The position numbers were made by a program, and so were the translations under genes. Shown here in pieces: positions 10,229-19,552 of a stretch of 64,000 nucleotides of DNA. The DNA is from Pseudomonas sp. A34-9 (lineage in GTDB: Bacteria; Pseudomonadota; Gammaproteobacteria; Pseudomonadales; Pseudomonadaceae), in NCBI RefSeq assembly GCF_029543085.1, contig NZ_CP119967.1, positions 5,172,501 to 5,236,500 of the forward strand, in the 5' to 3' direction. The notes below the pieces were generated by a model that was not told the DNA's origin, made no database searches, and saw nothing but the letters and a program-made list of their open reading frames with translations. Every line of letters begins with the position of its first letter. Position 1 is the stretch's first letter.

Positions 10229-10975
10229 ATGAATTACAACTGGGACTGGGGCGTGTTCTTCAAGTCCACCGGCGTTGGCAGCGAGACTTATCTCGACTGG
10301 TACGTCACCGGTTTGGGCTGGACCATTGCCATCGCCATCGTGGCCTGGATTATCGCCCTGCTGCTGGGCTCCATTCTGGGGGTCATGCGCACGGTGCCGA
10401 ACCGCATCGTATCGGGCATCGCGACCTGCTACGTGGAACTGTTTCGCAACGTGCCGCTGCTGGTTCAGCTGTTCATCTGGTACTTCCTGGTGCCCGACCT
10501 GCTGCCGCAAAACCTGCAGGACTGGTACAAACAAGACCTTAACCCGACCACCTCGGCTTACCTGAGCGTTGTCGTGTGCCTGGGCCTGTTCACCGCTGCC
10601 CGCGTTTGCGAACAAGTGCGTACCGGCATCCAGGCGCTGCCACGCGGCCAGGAATCCGCCGCCCGCGCCATGGGTTTCAAGCTGCCGCAGATCTACTGGA
10701 ACGTGCTGCTGCCCCAGGCCTACCGCATCATTATTCCGCCGCTCACCTCGGAATTCCTCAACGTCTTCAAGAACTCCTCCGTGGCGTCCTTGATCGGCCT
10801 GATGGAACTGCTGGCGCAAACCAAACAGACCGCCGAGTTTTCGGCCAACCTGTTTGAAGCCTTCACCCTGGCCACACTGATCTACTTCACCCTGAACATG
10901 AGCCTGATGTTGCTGATGCGCATGGTCGAGAAGAAAGTCGCGGTGCCCGGCCTGATCTCCGTGGGGGGTAAATAA
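10229..10975 (+). CDS. aatQ: glutamate/aspartate ABC transporter permease
   Basis: Inner-membrane subunit of the polar amino acid importer family (GltJ-like), 248 residues with about five to six membrane helices. The EAA loop (GIQALPRGQESAARAMG) that contacts the ATPase is at about residue 140-160, followed by LPQAYRIIIPPLTSEFLNVFKNSS. The frame opens earlier at 10196, but the ATG at 10229 has the strong AGGGGAGA ribosome-binding site at 10215-10222. The stop overlaps the aatM start in TAATG, so the two permeases are translationally coupled. They form the heterodimeric channel. Confidence 0.93.
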   Translation: MNYNWDWGVFFKSTGVGSETYLDWYVTGLGWTIAIAIVAWIIALLLGSILGVMRTVPNRIVSGIATCYVELFRNVPLLVQLFIWYFLVPDLLPQNLQDWYKQDLNPTTSAYLSVVVCLGLFTAARVCEQVRTGIQALPRGQESAARAMGFKLPQIYWNVLLPQAYRIIIPPLTSEFLNVFKNSSVASLIGLMELLAQTKQTAEFSANLFEAFTLATLIYFTLNMSLMLLMRMVEKKVAVPGLISVGGK

Positions 10976-11646
10976 TGGACTTCGATTTCAGCGGCATCAT
11001 CCCCGCTATCCCGGGCCTGTGGAACGGCATGGTCATGACCTTGCAGTTGATGGTCATGGGCGTGGTCGGCGGCATCGTGCTGGGCACGATCCTGGCGCTG
11101 ATGCGCCTGTCCTCGAGCAAATTGCTGTCGCGGGTGGCCGGCGCTTATGTGAACTACTTCCGTTCGATCCCGCTGCTGCTGGTGATCACCTGGTTCTACC
11201 TGGCGGTGCCGTTCGTGTTGCGCTGGATCACCGGCGAAGACACGCCGATCGGTGCGTTCACCTCCTGCGTCGTGGCCTTCATGATGTTCGAAGCCGCGTA
11301 CTTCTGCGAAATCGTCCGGGCCGGTGTGCAGTCGATCCCCAAAGGTCAGATGGCCGCCGCGCAGGCGATGGGCATGACCTATGGCCAGACCATGCGTCTG
11401 ATCATCCTGCCCCAGGCGTTCCGCAAGATGACCCCGTTGTTGCTGCAACAGTCGATCATCCTGTTCCAGGACACTTCGCTGGTCTACACCGTAGGCCTGG
11501 TGGACTTCCTTAACTCCGCCCGTTCCAGCGGCGACATCATCGGTCGTTCCAACGAGTTCCTGATCTTCGCCGGTGTCGTCTACTTCATCATCAGCTTTTC
11601 CGCCTCGCTGCTGGTCAAGCGTCTGCAAAAAAGGTTTGCCGTATGA
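10975..11646 (+). CDS. aatM: glutamate/aspartate ABC transporter permease
   Basis: Second permease subunit (GltK-like), 223 residues. It has hydrophobic helices from residue 20 ([19 protein letters not shown]), the conserved [20 protein letters not shown] segment, an EAA loop ([18 protein letters not shown]) and the [17 protein letters not shown] block. It is coupled to aatQ by a TAATG overlap and to aatP by an ATGA overlap. It pairs with AatQ to form the channel through which AatJ delivers glutamate or aspartate. Confidence 0.93.
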   Translation: MDFDFSGIIPAIPGLWNGMVMTLQLMVMGVVGGIVLGTILALMRLSSSKLLSRVAGAYVNYFRSIPLLLVITWFYLAVPFVLRWITGEDTPIGAFTSCVVAFMMFEAAYFCEIVRAGVQSIPKGQMAAAQAMGMTYGQTMRLIILPQAFRKMTPLLLQQSIILFQDTSLVYTVGLVDFLNSARSSGDIIGRSNEFLIFAGVVYFIISFSASLLVKRLQKRFAV

Positions 11647-12377
11647 TCTCTATCAAGAACATCAACAAGTGGTATGGCGACTTCCAGGTGCTGACTGATT
11701 GCAGCACCGAGGTCAAAAAAGGCGAAGTGATCGTGGTCTGCGGCCCGTCGGGTTCCGGCAAATCGACCCTGATCAAGTGCGTCAATGCGCTGGAACCGTT
11801 CCAGAAAGGCGACATCGTCGTCGACGGCACCTCGATTGCCGACTCGAAGACCAACCTGCCGAAACTGCGCTCGCGCGTGGGCATGGTGTTCCAGCATTTC
11901 GAACTGTTCCCGCACCTGACCATCACCGAAAACCTGACCATCGCGCAGATCAAGGTGTTGGGACGCAGCAAGGAAGAGGCGACCAAAAAAGGTCTGCAAC
12001 TGCTCGAGCGCGTCGGTCTGTCAGCGCACGCCCACAAGCATCCCGGGCAACTGTCCGGCGGTCAGCAACAACGTGTGGCGATTGCCCGTGCGCTGGCGAT
12101 GGACCCGATCGTCATGCTGTTCGACGAACCGACCTCGGCGCTCGACCCGGAAATGGTCAACGAAGTGCTCGACGTGATGGTGCAACTGGCCCACGAAGGC
12201 ATGACCATGATGTGCGTGACCCACGAAATGGGCTTTGCGCGCAAAGTGGCCGACCGCGTGATCTTCATGGACGCCGGCAAGATCATCGAAGACTGCCCGA
12301 AAGAGGAATTCTTCGGCGACATCAGCGCCCGCTCCGAACGCGCGCAGCACTTCCTCGAGAAAATCCTGCAGCACTAA
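11643..12377 (+). CDS. aatP: glutamate/aspartate ABC transporter ATPase
   Basis: ATP-binding subunit (GltL-like), 244 residues. Walker [10 protein letters not shown] is at about residues 36-44, the signature [16 protein letters not shown] at about 138-153, Walker [15 protein letters not shown] after it, and the switch His in [10 protein letters not shown]. These are the polar amino acid type ATPase motifs. It overlaps aatM by 4 bases and ends the aatJQMP transcript. The following REP hairpin (12398-12477) is probably the operon end. Confidence 0.95.
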   Translation: MISIKNINKWYGDFQVLTDCSTEVKKGEVIVVCGPSGSGKSTLIKCVNALEPFQKGDIVVDGTSIADSKTNLPKLRSRVGMVFQHFELFPHLTITENLTIAQIKVLGRSKEEATKKGLQLLERVGLSAHAHKHPGQLSGGQQQRVAIARALAMDPIVMLFDEPTSALDPEMVNEVLDVMVQLAHEGMTMMCVTHEMGFARKVADRVIFMDAGKIIEDCPKEEFFGDISARSERAQHFLEKILQH

Positions 12378-12397
12378 AAGCAATACACCGCTCTCTC

Positions 12398-12477
12398 TGT
12401 AGGAGCTGCCGCAGGCTGCGATCTTTTGCCTTTAAAAAGCAAGATCAAAAGATCGCAGCCTGCGGCAGCTCCTACAG
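12398..12477. repeat. REP-type inverted repeat, copy 3
   Basis: TGTAGGAGCTGCCGCAGGC arm, a short A/T-rich middle, and the complementary arm ending CAGCTCCTACA. It lies between aatP and aauS. Confidence 0.9.
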
Positions 12478-12522
12478 GGGATTAGTGAAGTTTGTTGAGG
12501 TGGTTGACCCAAGGCAACTGTG

Positions 12523-14424
12523 ATGAAATGCGACCCCAATCTCTATCGCGCAGCGCCGCCATCACTTGCCGTGAAACCCCGTCTGATTCGTCATTTGTTC
12601 CTGCCGCCACTGATCATCGCCCTGATGATCGGCCTGGGCTTCATCGGCTTCTGGACCAGTGAACATTTCGGCATTCGCAGCCTCGGCGAGAATGGTCAGC
12701 GTCAGCTGGAACTGCACGCCCGTGCGGTGGAAAGCGAGATCAGCAAATACACCTACCTGCCCAGCCTGCTGGAACTCGAAACGAGTGTGTCGCAGCTGCT
12801 GGCCGAGCCGACCCCGGAACACCGGCAAAAGGTCAACGATTACCTCGAAGGCCTGAACCGGCGCAGTCGCAGTCGGGCCATCTACGTCATGGACACCACC
12901 GGCCGGGTCATGGCCACCAGCAACTGGCGCGATGTCGACAGTTACCTCGGCGAAGACCTGTCCTTCCGCGCCTACTTCCAGAAAGCCATCCGTGGCGAGC
13001 CGGGCCGTTTCTACGGCATCGGCAGCACCAACGGCGAACCGGGTTACTACCTCGCCCACGGCCTTGAAGAACACGGCAAGATCATCGGCGTCGCCGTGGT
13101 CAAGGTGCGCCTGGAAGCCATGGAGGAACGCTGGCAACGCGCGCGCCTCGAAGCCTTTGTCAGCGATGAAAACGGCATCATCATTCTCTCCAGCGATCCG
13201 GCACGACGCCTCAAGTCAGTTATCCCGCTCACTGACGAAATCAAAGAGAAACTCGCCCGCAGCCTGCAGTACTACTGGTTCCCGCTCAACGAACTGCAAC
13301 CGCTGGCCCGGGAAACCCTGTCCGAAGGCGTGGAAAAACTCACCTTTCCCGCCAACAGCGAAGTGCGCTCCGACGATGACGACATCAGCTATCTCGCGCA
13401 GACCCGGCCACTGACCGACACGCCGTGGAATTTCACCCTGCTCACGCCGTTGCAGGACCTGCGCCGTGAAGCGATCAATCAAGGGATTCTGGTCGCGGTC
13501 GCCTTCGCGTTGGTCGCCTTCTTGCTGATCGCCTGGAACGAGCGACGCAAGGTCATCGCCACCCGCCTCGCCGCCCGCGAAGCCTTGCAGGAAGCGAACA
13601 ATCAGCTTGAGCGTCGGATTACCGAACGCACCACTGACCTGCGCGCCAGCAACGAGCGCCTGAAGAGCCAGATCCGCGAACGCCGTCAGGCCGAAGAGAC
13701 GCTGCGCCGCGCTCAGGATGAACTGGTACAGGCCGGCAAACTCGCCGCCATCGGTCAGATGTCGACCAGCATTGCTCACGAACTGAACCAGCCGCTGGCG
13801 GCGATGCGCACACTGTCGGGCAACACCGTACGCTTTCTCGAACGCGGTCAGCTGGATGTGGCCAGCACCAACCTCAAGACCATCAATGACCTGATCGACC
13901 GCATGGGGCGGATCACCGCCAGCCTGCGTTCGTTTGCCCGCCGTGGTGACAATCAGGGCCAGGCCAGCCTCGGCAAAGCGGTCGATGCCGCGTTGCAATT
14001 GCTCGGGGCGCGCGTGGAGAGTTCTACGCTGCATATTCACCGGCAGTTCATCGATGTGCAGGTGCAGATCGACCAGACCCGCCTCGAACAGATTCTGGTC
14101 AACCTGATCGGCAATGCCCTCGATGCCATGCAGGCGCAATCACAGCCCGAACTGTGGCTGGAGGGCGAAGAGTTCAACGGTAAATATCGCCTGCGTGTAC
14201 GCGATAACGGCCACGGCGTCGACGCCGAAGCGCGCAAGCATCTGTTCGAGCCGTTCTTCACCACCAAACCCGGCGAACAAGGCCTGGGTCTGGGACTGAC
14301 GCTTTCTGCCAGCCTCGCCGCTGCCACCGGTGGTCATCTGGGTGTCGAACACCCGGCCAGCGGTGGCGCCACCTTCGTCCTCAGTTTACCGTTGGTAAGC
14401 CCTACTCCTGCCGAGCCAATATGA
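12523..14424 (+). CDS. aauS: sensor histidine kinase for acidic amino acids (DctB type)
   Basis: Inner-membrane sensor kinase, about 633 residues. A transmembrane helix (residues about 25-43) and a second at about 320-340 enclose a large periplasmic dCache-like sensor. Then come a coiled coil (about residues 350-400), the phosphoacceptor His419 in IAHELNQPLAAMR, the N box NLIGNALDAM, the G1 box RDNGHGVD, the F box LFEPFFTTK and the G2 box GLGLGLTLS. This order and the HELNQPLA box are those of DctB-like kinases. GTG 12520 and ATG 12523 are adjacent start options; AAGG at 12511 favours ATG. It overlaps aauR by 4 bases and lies next to the transporter it is expected to control. Confidence 0.93.
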   Translation: MKCDPNLYRAAPPSLAVKPRLIRHLFLPPLIIALMIGLGFIGFWTSEHFGIRSLGENGQRQLELHARAVESEISKYTYLPSLLELETSVSQLLAEPTPEHRQKVNDYLEGLNRRSRSRAIYVMDTTGRVMATSNWRDVDSYLGEDLSFRAYFQKAIRGEPGRFYGIGSTNGEPGYYLAHGLEEHGKIIGVAVVKVRLEAMEERWQRARLEAFVSDENGIIILSSDPARRLKSVIPLTDEIKEKLARSLQYYWFPLNELQPLARETLSEGVEKLTFPANSEVRSDDDDISYLAQTRPLTDTPWNFTLLTPLQDLRREAINQGILVAVAFALVAFLLIAWNERRKVIATRLAAREALQEANNQLERRITERTTDLRASNERLKSQIRERRQAEETLRRAQDELVQAGKLAAIGQMSTSIAHELNQPLAAMRTLSGNTVRFLERGQLDVASTNLKTINDLIDRMGRITASLRSFARRGDNQGQASLGKAVDAALQLLGARVESSTLHIHRQFIDVQVQIDQTRLEQILVNLIGNALDAMQAQSQPELWLEGEEFNGKYRLRVRDNGHGVDAEARKHLFEPFFTTKPGEQGLGLGLTLSASLAAATGGHLGVEHPASGGATFVLSLPLVSPTPAEPI

Positions 14425-15749
14425 ACCACAACCTTAGTGTGCTGATCGTCGAAGACGACCCCCATGTGCTGCTCGGTTGCCAGCAGGCGCTGACCCTGGA
14501 AGATATTCCCTGCGTGGGCGTTGGCAGTGCCGAAGAAGCGCTGGAGCGTGTCGGCGATAACTTTGCCGGCATCGTCATCAGCGACATTCGCCTGCCGGGC
14601 ATCGATGGTCTGGAACTGCTGACCCGACTGAAACAACGCGATCGCAGCCTGCCGGTGGTGCTGATCACCGGCCACGGCGATATTTCCATGGCGGTCGGCG
14701 CGATGCAGAAAGGCGCCTACGACTTCATGGAAAAACCGTTCTCGCCAGAGCGTCTGGTGGATGTCGCGCGACGGGCGCTGGAGCAACGCAGCCTCGCCCG
14801 CGAAGTGTCGTCGCTGCGCCGCCAACTGGCCGAACGTGATTCCCTCGAAGGACGGATCATCGGTCGCTCGCCGGCGATGCAGAACCTGCGCGAACTGATC
14901 GCCAACGTCGCCGATACTTCGGCCAACGTGCTGATCGAGGGTGAGACCGGCACCGGCAAGGAACTGGTCGCGCGCTGCCTGCATGATTTCAGTCGTCGCC
15001 ACAGCAAACAATTCGTCGCACTCAACTGCGGCGGTCTGCCGGAAAACCTTTTCGAAAGCGAGATTTTCGGCCACGAGGCGAACGCTTTTACCGGTGCCGG
15101 CAAACGCCGGATCGGCAAGATCGAGCACGCTGACGGCGGCACACTGTTCCTCGACGAAGTGGAAAGCATGCCCTTGCCGTTGCAGATCAAACTGCTGCGC
15201 GTGTTGCAGGAACGGACCCTCGAACGCCTCGGCTCGAACCAGAGTGTCGCCGTGGATTGCCGGGTGATTGCGGCGACCAAATCCGACCTCGACGAATCGA
15301 GCAAGACCGGTGAGTTCCGCAGCGACTTGTACTACCGCCTCAACGTTGTGACGCTGGAGCTGCCGCCATTGCGCGAGCGTCGCGAAGACATCCTGCAACT
15401 GTTCGAACACTTCACCCAACAGTCGGCCCTGCGCTTTGATCGCGCGCTGCCGGAGCTGGACAACCAGACCCTGTCGAACCTGATGAGCCACGACTGGCCG
15501 GGCAACGTGCGTGAACTGCGCAACGTCGCCGAACGCTTCGCCCTCGGCTTGCCGGCGTTCAAGAAGTCTGGCGCCAACAGTGGCGGACAAGGGCTGGCGT
15601 TTGCCGAAGCGGTCGAAGCGTTCGAGCGCAACCTGCTCAGCGATGCCCTGCAACGCAGCGGCGGCAACCTGACTCAGGCCAGCCTGGAATTGGGCATGGC
15701 CAAGACCACGCTGTTCGACAAAGTGAAAAAGTACGGGTTGAGCCACTGA
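14421..15749 (+). CDS. aauR: sigma-54-dependent response regulator for acidic amino acids
   Basis: NtrC/DctD-family regulator, 442 residues. The receiver domain (residues 1-120) carries the phosphoacceptor Asp55 in IVISDIRLPG and the conserved ITGHGD. The central AAA+ domain has Walker A GETGTGKE (about 174-181) and Walker B GGTLFLDEVE. A C-terminal Fis-type helix-turn-helix (GNLTQASLELGMAKTTLFDKV) binds DNA. The loop that contacts sigma-54 reads NAFTGA rather than the usual GAFTGA, as I see it in the translation. Start and stop overlap its neighbours (ATGA and TGATG). Expected targets are the TTCGG-N4-CCGAA sites and the sigma-54 promoter before aatJ. Confidence 0.93.
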   Translation: MNHNLSVLIVEDDPHVLLGCQQALTLEDIPCVGVGSAEEALERVGDNFAGIVISDIRLPGIDGLELLTRLKQRDRSLPVVLITGHGDISMAVGAMQKGAYDFMEKPFSPERLVDVARRALEQRSLAREVSSLRRQLAERDSLEGRIIGRSPAMQNLRELIANVADTSANVLIEGETGTGKELVARCLHDFSRRHSKQFVALNCGGLPENLFESEIFGHEANAFTGAGKRRIGKIEHADGGTLFLDEVESMPLPLQIKLLRVLQERTLERLGSNQSVAVDCRVIAATKSDLDESSKTGEFRSDLYYRLNVVTLELPPLRERREDILQLFEHFTQQSALRFDRALPELDNQTLSNLMSHDWPGNVRELRNVAERFALGLPAFKKSGANSGGQGLAFAEAVEAFERNLLSDALQRSGGNLTQASLELGMAKTTLFDKVKKYGLSH

Positions 15750-16087
15750 TGGATCTGTTTTTCAAAGCCCTGTTGGGCGCAGCGGTGGTGCTGATCATCG
15801 CGGCGCTGTCGAAGACCAAAAACTATTACATCGCCGGACTGGTGCCGCTGTTTCCGACGTTCGCGTTGATTGCGCATTACATCGTCGGCAAGGGGCGTTC
15901 GATTGAGGATCTGAAGACCACGATCGTGTTCGGCATGTGGTCGATCATTCCGTACTTTGTGTATCTGGCAACGTTGTACGTGATGGTGGACCGCTTGCGG
16001 CTGGAAGCGTCGCTGGCCGTCGCGGCGGTGGCCTGGTTGATGGCCGCCACCGTGTTGGTGACCGTTTGGGTGCGCCTGCACAGCTAA
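15749..16087 (+). CDS. glpM: GlpM family membrane protein
   Basis: Small integral membrane protein, 112 residues, with about four hydrophobic helices (FFKALLGAAVVLIIAAL near the N-terminus, AGLVPLFPTFALIAHYIV, the FGMWSIIPYFVYLATLYVMV block, and a C-terminal helix). The NYYIAGLVPLFPTFALIAHY stretch is what I associate with GlpM of P. aeruginosa, linked there to alginate regulation through an unknown mechanism. It is translationally coupled to aauR (TGATG). Its place here, outside the glp cluster, is noteworthy but its function is not revealed by the context. Confidence 0.75.
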   Translation: MDLFFKALLGAAVVLIIAALSKTKNYYIAGLVPLFPTFALIAHYIVGKGRSIEDLKTTIVFGMWSIIPYFVYLATLYVMVDRLRLEASLAVAAVAWLMAATVLVTVWVRLHS

Positions 16088-16090
16088 GGT

Positions 16091-16280
16091 CAAAAGCCAC
16101 CCTCACCCCAGCCCTCTCCCACTGGGAGAGGGGGCCGACCGGGGTGTCATTCAAGTTACATCGACCTGAAAAACCGAGTCGATTATGGATTCGCTACAAC
16201 ACGCTCAGGTCGGCGTAGCACTCCAGCATCCCCCAATCAGTCCCCTCTCCCTCCGGGAGAGGGTTAGGGTGAGGGGCTTT
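16091..16280. repeat. MITE-like element with CAAAAGCC...CCCTCACCC termini
   Basis: About 190 bp bounded by inverted ends: CAAAAGCCACCCTCACCCC at the left and the complement of GTGAGGGGCTTTTG at the right. Each end also folds on itself (CCCTCTCCC with GGGAGAGGG). The middle carries the ACATCGACCTGAAAAACCGA sequence seen in related copies. It has no coding capacity. Related copies lie at 22653-22878 and around the IS3 element (59709-61122). It lies between glpM and the DsbA-family gene and probably terminates both. Confidence 0.85.
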
Positions 16281-16286
16281 TGCTCT

Positions 16287-16952
16287 TCAGTTGACGGTAC
16301 CGCCCTTGGACTCAGCCATAATCTGCCGAATCGCGCCGACAAACGTCTCCACCGGCTGTCCACCCGTCACCGCGTACTGACCGTTAAATACCACCGTCGG
16401 CACCGAACTCACCCCGCGCTGCAACCACAATTGCTCTTCTTCGCGCACCTCGTCGGCAAATTCATCGGACGCCAGAATCGCCTCGGCACGCTGGCGATCC
16501 AGTCCGACACTTTCCGCAATCTGCACCAGTTGGCCGTGATCGGAAGGATTGCCCCCATCGCTGAAATAGGCCTTGAACAACGCCTCCTTCAACGGCAACT
16601 GCAAACCCTCAAGCCCGGCCCAATGCAGCAAGCGGTGCGCATCGAAGGTGTTGTAGATGCGACTGTTGCCGTCGGTGCGAAAGGCAAACCCGAGTTCGGC
16701 GCCACGGGCACGAATCGCCTCGCGATTCTTCTGCGATTGCTCCGGCGTCGAGCCGTACTTTTCTTGAATATGTTCGGCAATGTTCTGCCCATCGACGCCC
16801 ATTTTCGGATTGAGCTCGAACGGCTGAAATCGGATCTCGGCCTGCACTTCGTTGCGCAGAATTTCCAGTGCCTGTATCAGGCCATATAGACCGACGACGC
16901 ACCAAGGGCAGGAGACGTCGCTGACAAAATCGATTTTCAGAGCGGAATTCAT
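16287..16952 (-). CDS. DsbA family (FrnE-like) thiol oxidoreductase
   Basis: Cytosolic DsbA-fold protein, 221 residues, without a signal peptide. A CPWC active-site motif lies in DFVSDVSCPWCVVGLYGL near the N-terminus, an all-helical insertion follows, and the cis-Pro loop is GVSSVPTVVFNG, typical of FrnE/2-hydroxychromene-2-carboxylate isomerase-like proteins. The frame extends upstream to 17060, but the ATG at 16952 is preceded by GCGAGG with good spacing and gives the conserved start. Likely a disulfide reductase or isomerase; a GST-kappa-like isomerase role cannot be excluded. It appears to be a single-gene unit between two repeats. Confidence 0.85.
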   Translation of the reverse strand: MNSALKIDFVSDVSCPWCVVGLYGLIQALEILRNEVQAEIRFQPFELNPKMGVDGQNIAEHIQEKYGSTPEQSQKNREAIRARGAELGFAFRTDGNSRIYNTFDAHRLLHWAGLEGLQLPLKEALFKAYFSDGGNPSDHGQLVQIAESVGLDRQRAEAILASDEFADEVREEEQLWLQRGVSSVPTVVFNGQYAVTGGQPVETFVGAIRQIMAESKGGTVN

Positions 16953-17029
16953 CAAACACCTCGCAGGGGAAATCGTGCGGGAAAGTTTGCACGATACACC
17001 TGGCTGGTCTTTGGGTGACAGTGATGACG

Positions 17030-17090
17030 CCATCGCAAGCAGGCTCACTCCTAATTCCAATGCAGGAGTGAGCCTGCTCGCGATAGGGCC
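17030..17090. repeat. short inverted repeat of the GAGTGAGCCTGCTCGCGAT family
   Basis: ATCGCAAGCAGGCTCACTCC and its complement GGAGTGAGCCTGCTCGCGAT flank a short loop. Same family as the copy at 56202-56292. It lies between two minus-strand genes. Confidence 0.85.
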
Positions 17091-17113
17091 GGTCGACGCT
17101 ACACATCCATCGG

Positions 17114-18148
17114 TTACAGGAGATTCCCGCCCACCACCGGCTCAATCTGCGCCCAGTGCGAAGTGTCTTCACGATGCGCCTGCAAATACGGCAGCACCGC
17201 CGCCAGCAACGGCTCCTTGAACGCCTCCTGAAAACGATGCGCCAGCCCCGGAATCAGCTTCAACTGACTGCCGCGAATATGCGCCGCCAGATGCACGCCG
17301 TGCATCACCGGCAACAAAGGGTCCGCCGTGCCATGCACCACCAGCGTCGGCACGCGCAATTGGTTGAGCAGCGCCACCCGGCTCGGTTCAGCAAGAATGG
17401 CCATGATCTGCCGTTTCACGCCTTCGGGGTTGAACGCACGGTCATACGACAGCGCCGCCTGCTGCAGCAAGGCCTGCCGATCATCGGTGACCGCCGGGCT
17501 GCCCAGCGCCGCCAGCAGATCAGCCTGTTGCTCCAGTGCCGCCTGACGATTCGGTGCGCCGCGACGCGACAACAACTGAACCAGCGCGGCACTCGGGGCC
17601 GGCAATCCTTCGGCGCCCGAACTGGTCATGATCAATGTCAGGCTCTCGACCCGCTGCGGTGCCATTGCCGCCATGTGCTGGGCGATCATCCCGCCCATGC
17701 TTGCGCCCAGTACGTGGAATTGCTCGACGTGCAACGCCTCCATCAAACCCAGCGCGTCGTCCGCCATGTCGGTCAGGCTGTAAGGCGCCGCTACCGGCAG
17801 ACCGAGTTTGTAGCGCAGCACTTCGAACGTCAGATTGGCTTCAGCCGGCGCCTGACGCCAGGTCGACAGACCGACATCGCGGTTGTCGTAACGAATCACC
17901 CGAAAGCCCTGCTGACACAGCGCGACGACCACTTCGTCGGGCCAGTGGATCAACTGGCCACCCAGGCCCATGACCAGCAACAACGCCGGATCCGATGCGC
18001 GACCAATGCTCTGGTAAGCCAGGCTCACCTGCGGCAGATCGACGTGTTCGGTCGGCACATTCACATCGCAGCGCGCCGCCGCCCATGTCGACGACCCGAA
18101 AAAAATCGCAGCCAACAAAGCCGCGACAGATAGAAAACCCTTAGCCAT
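17114..18148 (-). CDS. exported alpha/beta hydrolase
   Basis: Alpha/beta-hydrolase fold protein, 344 residues from the ATG at 18148. That start gives a signal peptide ([20 protein letters not shown], cleavage after WAA), so a periplasmic or secreted location is likely. Visible elements are the oxyanion-hole region [12 protein letters not shown], the nucleophile elbow GASMGGM, the acid in HGTADPLLP and the catalytic His in PGLAHRF. These fit an esterase or lipase-like enzyme. The longer frame up to 18370 lacks a signal peptide and is not preferred. The substrate is not known. It is divergent from metR across a 392-base gap. Confidence 0.85.
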   Translation of the reverse strand: MAKGFLSVAALLAAIFFGSSTWAAARCDVNVPTEHVDLPQVSLAYQSIGRASDPALLLVMGLGGQLIHWPDEVVVALCQQGFRVIRYDNRDVGLSTWRQAPAEANLTFEVLRYKLGLPVAAPYSLTDMADDALGLMEALHVEQFHVLGASMGGMIAQHMAAMAPQRVESLTLIMTSSGAEGLPAPSAALVQLLSRRGAPNRQAALEQQADLLAALGSPAVTDDRQALLQQAALSYDRAFNPEGVKRQIMAILAEPSRVALLNQLRVPTLVVHGTADPLLPVMHGVHLAAHIRGSQLKLIPGLAHRFQEAFKEPLLAAVLPYLQAHREDTSHWAQIEPVVGGNLL

Positions 18149-18355
18149 GAAAAACACCGAAACGCAGAACCCCAGTAGAGCGTGAGTCTGATGAACTTTG
18201 TACAAGCGCGCTGCCACAGTTCCATGACAGTTTGATGAAGAGTGCCGAGCGGTCATGGGGGTGGGTTGCAAACGATATCGATGTACCGCCATCGCCTTGC
18301 GCGATTTCTCATTTCGAAGTGGTTTGAATCGTATTTCGCTACCGCCCGTCGCTAC

Positions 18356-18369
18356 TGTCAGATCTGACA
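18356..18369. promoter_or_regulatory. perfect 14-bp palindrome in the hydrolase-metR gap
   Basis: TGTCAGATCTGACA reads the same on both strands, and the flanking CTA...TAG extends the symmetry to 22 bases with one internal mismatched pair. It lies between divergent genes (18149-18540), so it could be an operator for either. No known regulator consensus was matched. Nothing else was recognised in this 392-base gap. Confidence 0.45.
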
Positions 18370-18540
18370 ATAGCGCGACCTGGTGTTTGCATAGCCAATG
18401 GTTCGGACCGGCGCCACGCTAATGCGCAAGGACGTGCGGTGCTGCACGGGTAAAAACGGTGTAATCGTCGACAGCCCTCTCAACTTGAGACAAACTCACC
18501 ATCTTTGCGCTAATCACAAGTTTTTCTCATGGAGCCATCG

Positions 18541-19458
18541 GTGCTTGAAATCCGCCACCTGAAAACCCTGCATGCCTTGCGCGAAGCCGACAGCCTGGTC
18601 GATGCCGCCGACCGTTTGCACCTGACGCAGTCAGCACTGTCTCACCAGTTCAAGGAGCTTGAAGAACGGCTGGGCATGGCGCTGTTTGTGCGCAAGACCA
18701 AACCAGTGCGTTTCACCAGCGCCGGTTTGCGCCTGTTGCAACTGGCCGATGCGACCCTGCCGCTGTTGCGCGCCGCCGAACGGGATATCGGCCGTCTGGC
18801 CGGTGGCACTGCCGGGCGTTTGCACATGGCCATTGAATGCCACAGTTGCTTTCAGTGGCTGATGCCGACCATCGATCAGTTCCGCGATGCCTGGCCGGAA
18901 GTCGAACTCGACCTCGCTTCGGGTTTCGCCTTCGCACCGTTACCGGCGCTGGCACGCGGTGATCTCGACTTGGTGGTGACGTCTGATCCGCTGGAAATCG
19001 CCGGTATCACTTACGTGCCGCTGTTCACCTACGAAGCCATGCTCGCCGTGGCCAATCAGCACGCGCTGGCGAGTAAACCGTACATCGTCCCCGAAGACTT
19101 GCTGACGGAAACCCTGATCACTTACCCGGTGGAACGCGATCGCCTCGATATCTTCACGCGTTTTCTGGAACCGGCCGACATCGAGCCGGCGCAAGTGCGC
19201 ACCTCGGAACTGACGGTGATGATGATGCAACTGGTTGCCAGCGGCCGTGGCGTCTGCGGCATGCCGCACTGGGCGTTACATGAATACAGCTCACGCGGTT
19301 ACGTGAAGGGTAAACGGCTGGGGGAAAAAGGCTTGTTCGCGACGTTGTACGCGGCGATCCGCACCGACATGCTCGATGCGCCGTACATGCGTGATTTTCT
19401 GCTGACGGCCAAAGACACGTCCTTCTCGACCCTCGACGGCGTCAGCGCGGTTCGCTGA
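18541..19458 (+). CDS. metR: LysR family regulator MetR
   Basis: LysR-type activator of methionine synthesis genes with homocysteine as coregulator, 305 residues. The N-terminal helix-turn-helix is EIRHLKTLHALREADSLVDA to TQSALSHQFKELEERLG. The effector domain contains IECHSCFQWL, an ALARGDLDLVVTSDP stretch, ITYPVERDRLDIF and GMPHWA, which closely follow E. coli MetR. The frame has an ATG at 18529 without ribosome-binding site. GTG at 18541 is preceded by GGAG six bases away and gives the family's usual N-terminus, so GTG is preferred. No metE or metH is in the window. Confidence 0.92.
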   Translation: MLEIRHLKTLHALREADSLVDAADRLHLTQSALSHQFKELEERLGMALFVRKTKPVRFTSAGLRLLQLADATLPLLRAAERDIGRLAGGTAGRLHMAIECHSCFQWLMPTIDQFRDAWPEVELDLASGFAFAPLPALARGDLDLVVTSDPLEIAGITYVPLFTYEAMLAVANQHALASKPYIVPEDLLTETLITYPVERDRLDIFTRFLEPADIEPAQVRTSELTVMMMQLVASGRGVCGMPHWALHEYSSRGYVKGKRLGEKGLFATLYAAIRTDMLDAPYMRDFLLTAKDTSFSTLDGVSAVR

Positions 19459-19463
19459 CGCTA

Positions 19464-19542
19464 AAAATCAAAAGATCGCAGCCTTCGGCAGCTCCTGCAG
19501 AGATTGGTGCAGGAGCTGCCGAAGGCTGCGATCTTTTGATCT
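19464..19542. repeat. REP-type inverted repeat, copy 4
   Basis: AAAAGATCGCAGCCTTCGGC arm with its complement ending GATCTTTTGATC, spacer about 20 bases. It separates convergent metR and the GNAT gene and can terminate both. Confidence 0.9.
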
Positions 19543-19552
19543 TGCCCGCCTC

